The notes under the pieces were generated by a model that did not search any database, was not told the origin of the DNA, and saw only the letters and a list, made by a program, of their open reading frames with translations. The translations under genes were made by a program, and so were the position numbers. Below are positions 1 to 8,101 of a stretch of DNA of 64,000 nucleotides, piece after piece (the stretch's first letter is position 1; each line of letters begins with the position of its first letter). The DNA is from CAWCVR01 sp963799105 (lineage in GTDB: Bacteria; Acidobacteriota; Terriglobia; Bryobacterales; Bryobacteraceae): the NCBI GenBank assembly GCA_963799105.1, contig CAWCVR010000003.1, positions 248,001 through 312,000 of the forward strand. The letters run 5' to 3'.

Positions 1-1
1 T

Positions 2-430
2 CCGCAGGCCCTGAATCCCGAGGCCCTGATAGTGGCGCCACCGCCCCAGACCCCGCCGCCCGTGGCCGCGCCCGTCCAGCCGGCCGCGCCGCCACCCAGG
101 CGCGCGCCCTCCGCCTCCAGCGCGCCGCCGAAGCCCGACCCGACGCCGGCCGTCTCCGAGCCCGCGCGCCCGTCCATCCAGGAAGTGCTGCCCGAAGGTC
201 AGCGGAATCAACTCATGGAAACCGCCGCGGCCAGCCGGATTCGCATCCGCGCGTGGCTGGATTCCACCAAGGCGCAGCGGCTCACCGGCCAGGCCAAGCT
301 CACGCGCGACCGCATCCAATCGTTCCTCAAGGCTTCCTCCGACGCCGAGCGCCGCGGCGATATGCGCGAGGCCGTCCAGTTGGCCGCGCGCGCCGAAGTC
401 CTCATCCGGGAGCTGCAGGGTGGCCAGTAG
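2..430 (+). CDS. Hypothetical protein, C-terminal part
   Basis: The frame is open from the first bases of the window, so this is the 3' end of a gene that starts upstream; an internal GTG at 32 is the first possible start inside the window. The first 55 or so visible residues are a Pro/Ala-rich low-complexity linker. The last 75 are charged and helical with repeated Ala-Arg-Glu patterns, ending in RELQGGQ. I recognise no catalytic motif. The stop (TAG, 428-430) overlaps the GTG start of the peptidase gene by 11 nt, so the two are probably co-transcribed. Confidence 0.6.
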   Translation, partial: PQALNPEALIVAPPPQTPPPVAAPVQPAAPPPRRAPSASSAPPKPDPTPAVSEPARPSIQEVLPEGQRNQLMETAAASRIRIRAWLDSTKAQRLTGQAKLTRDRIQSFLKASSDAERRGDMREAVQLAARAEVLIRELQGGQ

Positions 431-1622
431 GTCTCCGACCGCGCGGTTTAGCGCCGCCGCCGGTCCGCTCGCTAACGCTCGCGGCTCCGTTCGGGGCCAC
501 GACCGCAAGGGAGTGGTTCTTCGCGAAGGCACGCGACCAGGCGCCGCCGGGGAATTCGACAGCCGCCGCTATCTGGTGTCCGCGGGCCTGGCCGCGCGCA
601 AGCTCGACGCGCTGCTAGTGGCCTTCAGCCCCAACCTGCGGTACCTGACCGGCTTCACCGGCAGCAATGGCTGCCTGCTTATCGAGCCGGGAGGGTCGAT
701 CCTGTTCACCGATCCCCGCTACCGGATACAGGCGGCCCAGGAGACCGCCGCGAAGCTGAAGATCTGCAAGGGGGCGTTGGTGGTGGACGTTTTAGCCGCT
801 ATCGCCCGGCTTAGGTTGAAGCGCGTTGGCTATGAGCCGGCGCGCATGACGTGCGATCTCTTCGAAGCGCTGAAGGCGCGCCTGCCCATGAGAGCGTCGC
901 TCGTGCCGACGCCTGGCTGGATCGAGGAGTTGCGCATGGTGAAAACGCCGGAGGAGATCGCGCGCATCCGGCGGTCGGTCGAAACCAACTCGCGCGCCTT
1001 CGAGCAGGCCGTGGCGCGCGTACGCCCCGGCATGACGGAGCAGCGGCTGGCGGCCGAGTTGGAATACCGCATGCGCCGCCTGGGCGCGGAGAAGCCGTCT
1101 TTCGAAACCATCGTCGCCGCGGGCGCGCGCTCCGCGCTGCCGCACGCCCAGCCCACCGCTGCGCGGTTGCGCGAAGGCGACCTGGTGGTGGTGGACATGG
1201 GCGCGTTCCAGGACGGTTACGCCAGCGACATGACGCGCATGCTGTTTCTCGGCCGGCCCGGGGCGCGCGTGAAGCGCACGTACCGCGCCGTGCTGGAAGC
1301 GCAGTTGGCGGCCATCGACCGCGTCCGCCCCGGCGTCGGGGCGGCGCAGGTGGACCGCGCCGCTCGCCGGGTGCTGAAGGGTTACGGCCTGGACGGCGCC
1401 TTCGTGCATTCCACCGGCCACGGGTTGGGGCTGGAGATCCACGAGCCGCCGCGCATCGGCATGCGCGAAAAGGCAGTGCTGCGGGAAGGCATGGCCATCA
1501 CCATCGAGCCGGGCGTCTACCTGGAGGGTTTTGGCGGAATCCGTATCGAGGACACGATCATCGTAACCGCGAGCGGATGCGAGATGCTGACGCCCACCGG
1601 GAAGGAACTGCGCGCGATCTGA
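420..1622 (+). CDS. M24 metallopeptidase, Xaa-Pro aminopeptidase (PepP/PepQ type)
   Basis: Cytosolic dinuclear-metal aminopeptidase of the creatinase/prolidase fold, expected to release the residue before a proline. All five metal ligands can be seen: Asp in VVVDMGAF and SDMTRM, His in HSTGHGLGLEIHEPP, Glu in ITIEPGVY and IRIEDT. The N-terminal creatinase-like half begins at SRRYLVSAGL and contains NLRYLTGFTGSNG. The GTG start at 420 has a good Shine-Dalgarno sequence (GGGAG, 408-412), but the first 40 or so residues are translated from an interspersed repeat. GTG at 513 is an alternative that would remove most of the foreign segment. It overlaps the upstream gene by 11 nt. Confidence 0.9.
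   Translation: MASRSPTARFSAAAGPLANARGSVRGHDRKGVVLREGTRPGAAGEFDSRRYLVSAGLAARKLDALLVAFSPNLRYLTGFTGSNGCLLIEPGGSILFTDPRYRIQAAQETAAKLKICKGALVVDVLAAIARLRLKRVGYEPARMTCDLFEALKARLPMRASLVPTPGWIEELRMVKTPEEIARIRRSVETNSRAFEQAVARVRPGMTEQRLAAELEYRMRRLGAEKPSFETIVAAGARSALPHAQPTAARLREGDLVVVDMGAFQDGYASDMTRMLFLGRPGARVKRTYRAVLEAQLAAIDRVRPGVGAAQVDRAARRVLKGYGLDGAFVHSTGHGLGLEIHEPPRIGMREKAVLREGMAITIEPGVYLEGFGGIRIEDTIIVTASGCEMLTPTGKELRAI
467..524. repeat. Interspersed repeat (SVRGHDR type), copy 1
   Basis: A 28-nt core, CTCGCGGCTCCGTTCGGGGC followed by CACGACCG, recurs identically in the intergenic DNA near 37,830 and in diverged inverted form at 10,461-10,510. Here it lies inside the 5' end of the peptidase reading frame. 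Confidence 0.6.
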
Positions 1623-1684
1623 ACCGCGCCCCTTCGCTAGTGTAGTGCGTCCGAAGTCCTGACGGGTATCGCGAAACGAAGTGG

Positions 1685-1762
1685 GGCAGGCGCTTCCGCC
1701 TGCCAACTGCATGCTCCAAGACCGGGGTGCCAAGCCGGCGTTGGCAGGCGAAAGCGCCTGCC
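1685..1762. repeat. Pair of hairpin repeats, GGCAGGCG/CGCCTGCC arms
   Basis: Two perfect 8-bp stem hairpins with four-base loops sit at 1685-1704 (loop CTTC) and 1743-1762 (loop AAAG), facing each other about 40 nt apart between the peptidase and the ABC-F gene. The same arms occur at 28,971-28,990 and 37,629-37,648. Confidence 0.75.
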
Positions 1763-1818
1763 CCACCCTGCTCAGGTGCCCAGACGAATACCGGCTATTC
1801 TGCATGGTCGCACTACAC

Positions 1819-1824
1819 TAGAAT
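1819..1824 (+). promoter_or_regulatory. Putative -10 element (TAGAAT)
   Basis: TAGAAT lies 25 nt before the ABC-F start codon; no convincing -35 is visible. Confidence 0.3.
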
Positions 1825-1849
1825 AGACGGTGACGTTTATTCGGGATCC

Positions 1850-3787
1850 ATGATTCAGCTCACGGGGGCACAGAAGCGGTACGGCCCCAAAATCCTCTTT
1901 GAAAATGCCGACTGGCTGGTCACGCCCAACGAGCGCGCCGGGATCGTGGGCGCCAATGGCACGGGGAAGTCTTCTCTTCTGAAAGTACTGGCGGGGATCG
2001 AGGGCCTCGATCTGGGCGGCATTTCGGTGCAGAAGGGCGTGTCGGTCGGCTATCTGCCGCAGGAAGGCCTTTCGCTTTCCGGGCGCAGCGTCTTCGCGGA
2101 ATGCATGACCGTGTTCGCCGGGCTTAGGGCGCTCGAGGAAGAGCAGAAGCAACTGGCGCATCGCATGGCGGATCTGGATCCGGAGAGCGCGGAATACGCC
2201 CAGGTGGCGGACCGTTTCCACCGCGTGGAAACCGAGTTTCGCGGACGCGACGGGTACGCGGTGGAAGCGCAGGCCGGCGCGGTGCTCTCGGGGTTGGGCT
2301 TCAGCGAGAGGGACTGGCGCCGGCGCACCGAGGAATTCTCGGGCGGCTGGCAGATGCGCATCGCCCTCGCCAAACTGCTGCTCGAAAAGCCCAACCTGCT
2401 GCTGCTGGACGAACCGACCAACCATCTCGATCTGGAAGCCCGCAACTGGCTGGAAGAGTACCTGGGATCGTATCCGCACGCTTACGTGCTGGTGTCCCAC
2501 GACCGGTTTTTCCTGGACGTCACGGTGCGGAAAACGGTGGAGCTGTGGAACAAGGCCCTGCACTTTTACACCGGCGGCTACACCAAGTACGAGCAATTGA
2601 AGGACGAGCGGCGCGCGCAGCTTTACGCAAGCTACCAGAACCAGCAGGACCGCGTGAAGCAACTGGAAGCCTTCATCAACCGCTTCCGCTACCAGGCCAC
2701 CAAGGCCAAGCAGGTGCAGAGCCGCATCAAGGAACTCGAGCGGATCGAGAAGATCGAGATTCCGCTCGAGGAAAAAACCATCCACTTCAAGTTCCCGCAG
2801 CCCAAGCCCAGCGGCCGGATTGTAGCGGAATTTCGGAAGGTCTCGAAGAGTTACGGCGATCACACGGTGTTCGCGGACGTCGATTTCTACATCGAGCGCG
2901 GCGACCGGATCGCGCTGGTGGGCGTGAACGGCGCGGGAAAATCGACGCTGATCAAGATCCTGGCCGGGACGGAGACGGTCAGCGGCGGGACGTACACGCT
3001 CGGTCACAACGCGCAGGCGGACTACTTCGCGCAGGACCAGTACAAGGAACTGGACCCGGCGGCGAAGATGATCGACGACCTGGCGACGGTGGCGCCGCGC
3101 GCCGGCAACACGGAGTTGCGCAGCATCCTGGGGTGCTTTCTGTTTTCCGAGGACGACGTTTTCAAGCCACTGGGCGTGCTTTCGGGCGGGGAGCGCAACC
3201 GCTACGCGCTGGCCCGCATGCTGATGATGCCGTCGAACTTCCTGCTGCTGGATGAGCCCACCAACCACCTGGACATGCGCGCCAAGGACGTTCTGCTGAC
3301 GGCGCTGCAGGAATACAGCGGCACGGTGGTGTTCGTGTCCCACGACCGCTACTTCATCGACAAGCTGGCCACCAAGGTCTTCGAGGTGGAAAACGGGCGG
3401 ATCCACGTCTTCCCGGGCAATTACGAAGACTACCGCTGGAAGAAGGAGAATCCCGTGGCGGCGCAGGTGGATGCGCCCGATGAACCGGTGGCCGCGGCGG
3501 CAACTCCCACGCCGGCCGCGGTGGCGGAAGCGGCGCCCGGGGCGGAGCCGGCGAGGCGGCTGAATCCCATCAAGCTACGGCAGATGAAGGAGCGGCGGCG
3601 GGAGATCGAGGAGGACGTAACGCGTCTCGAAACGGAGATCGCCGATTACGAGGCGGCCTTGAGCAACTACGTCAGCGCCGAGGAGACGCGGCGGGTGGAC
3701 GAACTGCTGCGTGCGCGCCGCAAGGATCTCGAAAGCCTGATGGCGGAGTGGGAAGACGTGGCGCAGTCGATTGAAGCGAATTCGTAG
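1850..3787 (+). CDS. ABC-F family ATPase (Uup/EttA-like)
   Basis: A soluble protein of two ABC ATPase domains without membrane segments, the layout of ribosome-associated ABC-F factors. Walker A motifs are GANGTGKSS (about residues 34-42) and GVNGAGKST (about 358-366). ABC signatures are FSGGW (about 163) and LSGGE (about 444). Each Walker B is followed by DEPTNHLD and a VSHDR switch. The linker between the domains is long and charged, as in the P-site tRNA interaction motif region. The last 70 residues form an Arg/Glu-rich coiled coil, as in Uup-type members. I chose ATG 1850 (645 residues) because the frame upstream runs through the hairpin repeats. The exact ABC-F subtype is not decided. 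Confidence 0.93.
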   Translation: MIQLTGAQKRYGPKILFENADWLVTPNERAGIVGANGTGKSSLLKVLAGIEGLDLGGISVQKGVSVGYLPQEGLSLSGRSVFAECMTVFAGLRALEEEQKQLAHRMADLDPESAEYAQVADRFHRVETEFRGRDGYAVEAQAGAVLSGLGFSERDWRRRTEEFSGGWQMRIALAKLLLEKPNLLLLDEPTNHLDLEARNWLEEYLGSYPHAYVLVSHDRFFLDVTVRKTVELWNKALHFYTGGYTKYEQLKDERRAQLYASYQNQQDRVKQLEAFINRFRYQATKAKQVQSRIKELERIEKIEIPLEEKTIHFKFPQPKPSGRIVAEFRKVSKSYGDHTVFADVDFYIERGDRIALVGVNGAGKSTLIKILAGTETVSGGTYTLGHNAQADYFAQDQYKELDPAAKMIDDLATVAPRAGNTELRSILGCFLFSEDDVFKPLGVLSGGERNRYALARMLMMPSNFLLLDEPTNHLDMRAKDVLLTALQEYSGTVVFVSHDRYFIDKLATKVFEVENGRIHVFPGNYEDYRWKKENPVAAQVDAPDEPVAAAATPTPAAVAEAAPGAEPARRLNPIKLRQMKERRREIEEDVTRLETEIADYEAALSNYVSAEETRRVDELLRARRKDLESLMAEWEDVAQSIEANS

Positions 3788-3811
3788 CCGCGGACCGAAC
3801 CGGACAGCCTG

Positions 3812-4036
3812 CTACTCCTGGGCGGGCATTTGCTGTTCGGTTTCGTGCCAGGCACTGACCTTGAGACGGCGGCACACCCAGCAGAGCGGTTCGTCCCCTG
3901 CGCCGGAGCTTTCGGCGCCGCATACGGAGCACTTTGCGGCTTTCTTCAGCCTGTCGGTGGAAATCGACTGTTTGGCCTGCTCGAGAATCTCGGCGGCAAC
4001 TACCGGCTCCGGGTTTGGCAGTGGCTTCCGTCGCAT
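3812..4036 (-). CDS. Small zinc-ribbon protein
   Basis: A 74-residue protein starting MRRKPLPNPE. Its only recognisable element is a C-terminal zinc ribbon, KCSVCGAE followed 12 residues later by CWVCRR. A basic/acidic helix precedes it. The frame is open further upstream to 4324, but that part has low complexity and no conservation I can recognise, so I start at ATG 4036. It converges with the ABC-F gene (24-nt gap). Function unknown. Confidence 0.45.
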   Translation of the reverse strand: MRRKPLPNPEPVVAAEILEQAKQSISTDRLKKAAKCSVCGAESSGAGDEPLCWVCRRLKVSAWHETEQQMPAQE

Positions 4037-4602
4037 GGAATGCGCCCGTCTGATACCACTATGGCAGAAACCGCTTTGCCGCACAACCTGGCGGAGGCGG
4101 GCGCCCGAATCGACCGCGCGGCGATACGCTTGCAACGCCGGGTGCGCCGGGGCGGTTGCTCCGGTGCACAAGCAACGGCTCCCGACCCATTTGCGGCTGA
4201 CCGGCAAGCGGTTGGGACCGGTCTCACGCCAAGCCGCCGCGACGAGTTTCATACCACGGCTCGGCTTACCGGGCGCACGCCGGCCGGCCCCGCCGCCCAG
4301 CGCCAACCCTCGTGTCCACGGCAACGTGAGACATATGGAGGAAGCCGGAGTTCAGACCGCGGGAAGCACGGCTGGTGTAGGGACTGGCCGGCGATACGTC
4401 TTCGATCCACGGAAGAGCGGTCACCCCGTTCGAAATCCGCAATCGGGCGGCCCTCCAGGCGGCTTAACGAAGGGACAGCCGGCATGCGATACTGCTGAAA
4501 GGTGAAATTCGATACCGGCTCACCTTGGCTGAGCGCCGCGCAAGTTTGTTCGGCGTTGAATGAAACGTAAGCGGGCGAGCCGAAGACCGAGCCAAGAGCA
4601 GC
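4037..4602. other. Intergenic region, no gene seen
   Basis: About 570 nt between the small zinc-ribbon gene and the first surface-glycan gene. Open frames exist on both strands but have no recognisable domain, no good ribosome binding site and no coding-like composition. It must hold the promoter for the gene at 4603, though no clear hexamers stand out. Confidence 0.4.
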
Positions 4603-7053
4603 ATGCGCTCCATCCGCACTGTTTCCAGGTTTGCCGAACCGGCGCCGGCGGAAGCGTTCCGCACGCCAAAACCGTTTCTCGAACGCCTCCCGAGGCCGGT
4701 TTGGTACGCGCTCTCGTGCCTGGTTTTCTTGTTCTACCTATGGACGGCGACCTCCAGCAACCGGCCGTTCCACCTGCGCGATACATCGCACGAATTCTAC
4801 AACCAGCTCACCGACAGCCTCATGCAAGGTCATGTCTACCTTGCCGCCAAGCCGTCGCCCCAGTTGCTGGCGCTGCCCGATCCTTACGATCCCGCTGCCA
4901 ACGAACGCTTCCGGCTGCATGACGCTTCCTTGTACCGGGGGCGGTATTACCTCTATTTCGGAGTGGCGCCGGCGTTGGTTCTGTATGTGCCGTGGCGGGT
5001 ATTGACGGGCCAGAGGGTTTCCGACGACATCGCGGTGACTCTGTTCTCGATGGGCGGCTATGTGTTTTCGTGCCTGCTGCTGTTTCTGCTTCTGAAGGCA
5101 TCGAAGGCGCGGGTTCCCTGGTTTCTCCAGCTTGCCGCCGTCTGCGCCCTGGGACTGGGCCAGATGGCCCCGATCGTTCTGCGCCGTCCGCGGGTCTATG
5201 AAGTAGCGGTCTCCGCGGCCTACTGCTTTCTCCTCGGAGGCCTGTATTTTCTGGCGCGGCGAGTGGCGCTGCCGAACGCCAGGCGATGGCTCCCGAGCCT
5301 GGCCGCCGTCTTTCTGGGCCTGGCTGCGGCATCCCGGCCGCATTGCAGTATGGTTGCTCTCCTTGTCGCCATTCTCTACGGCTTCTACCTCATCCGGATC
5401 CGTGGCTTGAGCCGCCGCCTCTGGCTGGTGGAGTTTGCACGCCTGGCGCTTCCCCTGGCTACCGCCGGCGTTCTGATTGGCTGGTACAACTATGCCCGTT
5501 TCGACGATCCGCTGCAGTTCGGCATCCGTTATCAAGTGGGGGCTCTGAACTACATGAAGAACGGCCCACCGCTGGCGACCAGGTTGCGGTACATCTTCGA
5601 TTCCATCTACTACTTGCTGTTATGCCCGCCCAACTTCATGGCTCGCTTCCCCTTTTTTGAATTGAGCGGCGCGGCACAACCGCTCGGCGATCCGGACCTT
5701 CTTCCGACTGACTATTTCCAGGAGCCGGTGGCCGGCGCATTGCTGATCTCGCCCTTGTTCTTCGCCGGATTCGCGCTTCCGTTCCTGGTCTGGAAGCGAA
5801 AGCGGCTCGATGCGGAGGTTCGGGCCATTCTCGCCGGGCTCGTGATTTGCGGGTGCGCGATGGTCGCGGCGGTGTGCACCATACCCTCGGCATCGGCTCG
5901 CTTCGGGTTGGACTTTGTACCAGCCCTGCTGATTGCCGGGCTGTTTCTCTGTCTCTGGCTGAGCGTGGATCTGCCGGCCCGCTGGATGCGGGCCGCCGCT
6001 GTGGCGCTCACCCTGGGCGGTTGCGCCTGGGCCAGCGCCGTGAACTTGGCTCTCAGCGTGAACAGCTACGGATATCCTATGGAACGGCCACGCTCTCAGC
6101 TCTTCCGTTCTATCGCTACCCTCTTCGGCGCCGGGCCGGACGCGCTCATGGACGATGTGGCGGCGCTTCGCCTCGACGCAACCGCGATTTTCCCGCGCGC
6201 CGAACCGGGGGTGCGGGAAACCCTCCTCGCCACTGGGATATACGAAAGGTGGGACTTGCTCTTCGTGGAGTACCAGCCCGCCGGCAAGGCCGTTTTCGGC
6301 TATGTACACAGTGGGGTGTCCGATACACGGACGGCTGAGATTCCGATCTCGCCCGGAACGCCGCACCGCCTTATCGTGGACTATTCCGCGGTGGCTAAGA
6401 GGGTGCTGGTTCACCTGGATGACAAGGCGATCCTGGACTTTCCGACCACCTTCTTCCCCACTTCGCGCGACCGCGTGACGCTCGGCCGGATGCGGGTCGG
6501 CAGGTTCCGCCTGCGCGATTTCTCGGGGAGAATCGATGCCGCTCCGGGCGGTCTGGTTGTCGTCTCGCGTCCTATCATCGCGCCCAAGGTGTACACACCG
6601 TCCCGTCCACAGGACACTCTCAGGCCCGCGGCGGAGTTGCTGAACTATGACTTGGACGGAATCCTCACGCACACCGCGCACGTAGTTTACGGCAAGCAGC
6701 CCGCAAGATCTCCCGGCCTGCCACAAGGTGTGTTCAAGGTTTCCGACGGCAAGGATCACTTTGCCACCGAGTTCCAGCCGGCCGGCGCGGCTGCGCCGCC
6801 TCCAGTAACGGCGGTGGAAATCACCGTGATCGATCTGCCCTGCGACGCCCGGTTCGGCAGCGTCAACATGGTCTTTCAGGACCAGGGCTACCATGCGCTG
6901 TACTCGTCCGGGTCGCTCTTCACCGGCGAGGAACATGCCTTGGTGGCGCTGCCCGCCGGAACCAGCTCCGTTCGCGTCGCATTCCTGGCAAACGACCTGG
7001 GATACATTAAGCTTCCGAAACTCCTGCGGCTGCGCGCGTTCGTCAACAAGTAG
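4603..7053 (+). CDS. Large integral membrane protein, GT-C-like, surface glycan cluster
   Basis: 816 residues with a short basic N-terminus, a first membrane helix (WYALSCLVFLFYLW), a non-cytoplasmic loop containing EFYNQLTDSLMQGHVYL, then about ten more hydrophobic helices to roughly residue 480. A soluble beta-rich domain of about 330 residues follows. This layout resembles GT-C polyprenyl-phosphate-sugar transferases with a C-terminal periplasmic domain, but I see no family-defining acidic motif, so transferase activity is inference from layout and neighbours. The GT2 gene begins just downstream, consistent with a lipid-linked sugar donor enzyme and its acceptor transferase. Confidence 0.75.
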   Translation: MRSIRTVSRFAEPAPAEAFRTPKPFLERLPRPVWYALSCLVFLFYLWTATSSNRPFHLRDTSHEFYNQLTDSLMQGHVYLAAKPSPQLLALPDPYDPAANERFRLHDASLYRGRYYLYFGVAPALVLYVPWRVLTGQRVSDDIAVTLFSMGGYVFSCLLLFLLLKASKARVPWFLQLAAVCALGLGQMAPIVLRRPRVYEVAVSAAYCFLLGGLYFLARRVALPNARRWLPSLAAVFLGLAAASRPHCSMVALLVAILYGFYLIRIRGLSRRLWLVEFARLALPLATAGVLIGWYNYARFDDPLQFGIRYQVGALNYMKNGPPLATRLRYIFDSIYYLLLCPPNFMARFPFFELSGAAQPLGDPDLLPTDYFQEPVAGALLISPLFFAGFALPFLVWKRKRLDAEVRAILAGLVICGCAMVAAVCTIPSASARFGLDFVPALLIAGLFLCLWLSVDLPARWMRAAAVALTLGGCAWASAVNLALSVNSYGYPMERPRSQLFRSIATLFGAGPDALMDDVAALRLDATAIFPRAEPGVRETLLATGIYERWDLLFVEYQPAGKAVFGYVHSGVSDTRTAEIPISPGTPHRLIVDYSAVAKRVLVHLDDKAILDFPTTFFPTSRDRVTLGRMRVGRFRLRDFSGRIDAAPGGLVVVSRPIIAPKVYTPSRPQDTLRPAAELLNYDLDGILTHTAHVVYGKQPARSPGLPQGVFKVSDGKDHFATEFQPAGAAAPPPVTAVEITVIDLPCDARFGSVNMVFQDQGYHALYSSGSLFTGEEHALVALPAGTSSVRVAFLANDLGYIKLPKLLRLRAFVNK

Positions 7054-7091
7054 CTGCCGGCAAGCGGAGATCCAAGGCGCCGGGCGTGATG

Positions 7092-7097
7092 TACAAT
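7092..7097 (+). promoter_or_regulatory. Putative -10 element (TACAAT)
   Basis: TACAAT directly at the start of the GT2 frame; if used, transcription would begin close to TTG 7103. Confidence 0.3.
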
Positions 7098-8101
7098 TGT
7101 GCTTGGCTTCCGAAGAGATCTCGCCGGCCGCTGACCATGCCGTCAGCATTGTCATTCCGGCCTACAACGAAGAGAGCAATGTGCGCGCGATCTTCGAGCG
7201 AATCGGGCGGTGTCTGCCGCCGCGCGAATTGCTGGAGATCGTCTTCGTGGACGACGGATCGTCGGATGGCACCGCGCGCTCGGTGCGGGAGTTACGCACC
7301 GAATCGCGCAAAGTGCGGCTGGTCCGGTTCGGACGTAACTTCGGCCACCAGGCGGCTTTGCTGGCGGGCCTGGAAGCGGCGCGCGGAGCGGCGGTGATTA
7401 CCCTCGACTGTGACCTTCAGCACCCCCCGGAGTTCTTGCCGCGAATGGTGGAGGCGTGGCGGAGCGGCGCACCCGTGGTGCAGATGGTCCGCGTGCAGAC
7501 TCAGGGGGCGGGGTTGTTCAAGCGGGTTACCTCGATCCTCTTCTACCGGTTCATCAACCTGCTGAGCGAGGCGCCGGTGCTGAGGGGCGCGGCGGACTAT
7601 CGATTGCTGGATCGCAAGGTAGTGAACGCCTTGTTGCAGTTTCGCGACCGCCAGCCGTTTCTGCGCGGCCTGGTGGCGTGGCTGGGGTTTCCATCCACAC
7701 AACTGGAATACGAAGCGCCGCCCAGGTCCGCCGGGCAAAGCGGCTACGGCCTCTGCAAGATGCTGCGTCTTTCCGTCCAGGCCGTCACCGGACTATCGTC
7801 GGCGCCGCTGCGCCTCTCTCTTTATCTGGGGCTGGCGGCGGCATGCGGCTGCGTGGCATTCGGCATCTATGCCATAGCGCGGTTCATGGGCGGCCGGACG
7901 GTGCAGGGTTGGACTTCTATGATGGTGGTCCTGACCTTTCTGGGCGCGGCGCAACTGGTGTCGGTGGGGGTGCTTGGCGAATACATCGGCCGGATTTTCG
8001 AGCAAACCCGCGGCATGCCGCGCTTCGTGGTTGTGGAGAGCGACGAACCGTCACCTGGCGGAGGCGATCAGAAAGACGGTGGCGTCTTCGATGGTGAATG
8101 A
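7097..8101 (+). CDS. GT2 glycosyltransferase, DPM/GtrB-like
   Basis: Inverting family-2 glycosyltransferase expected to move a sugar from a nucleotide onto polyprenyl phosphate at the inner membrane face. The N-terminal domain carries VSIVIPAYNEES, the VDDGSSDGT motif, RNFGHQAALLAGLE and the metal-binding TLDCDLQHPPE. The C-terminal part has two membrane helices (about residues 235-260 and 270-295), as in GtrB/ArnC-type enzymes. No ATG or GTG fits upstream of the conserved start of the fold, so I propose TTG 7097 (or TTG 7103); the open frame reaches back to 6893 inside the previous gene. Its last 51 nt overlap the convergent membrane-protein gene. Confidence 0.88.
   Translation: MCLASEEISPAADHAVSIVIPAYNEESNVRAIFERIGRCLPPRELLEIVFVDDGSSDGTARSVRELRTESRKVRLVRFGRNFGHQAALLAGLEAARGAAVITLDCDLQHPPEFLPRMVEAWRSGAPVVQMVRVQTQGAGLFKRVTSILFYRFINLLSEAPVLRGAADYRLLDRKVVNALLQFRDRQPFLRGLVAWLGFPSTQLEYEAPPRSAGQSGYGLCKMLRLSVQAVTGLSSAPLRLSLYLGLAAACGCVAFGIYAIARFMGGRTVQGWTSMMVVLTFLGAAQLVSVGVLGEYIGRIFEQTRGMPRFVVVESDEPSPGGGDQKDGGVFDGE

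Noticed and set aside
1685..1762. Hairpins as rho-independent terminators
   Set aside because: Strong stems but no T-tract after either; the same hairpins occur in many gaps regardless of gene orientation, so they are repeats.
4037..4324. Upstream extension of the small zinc-ribbon gene to 170 residues
   Set aside because: The extra part has no conserved pattern and poor start context; ATG 4036 gives a compact protein.
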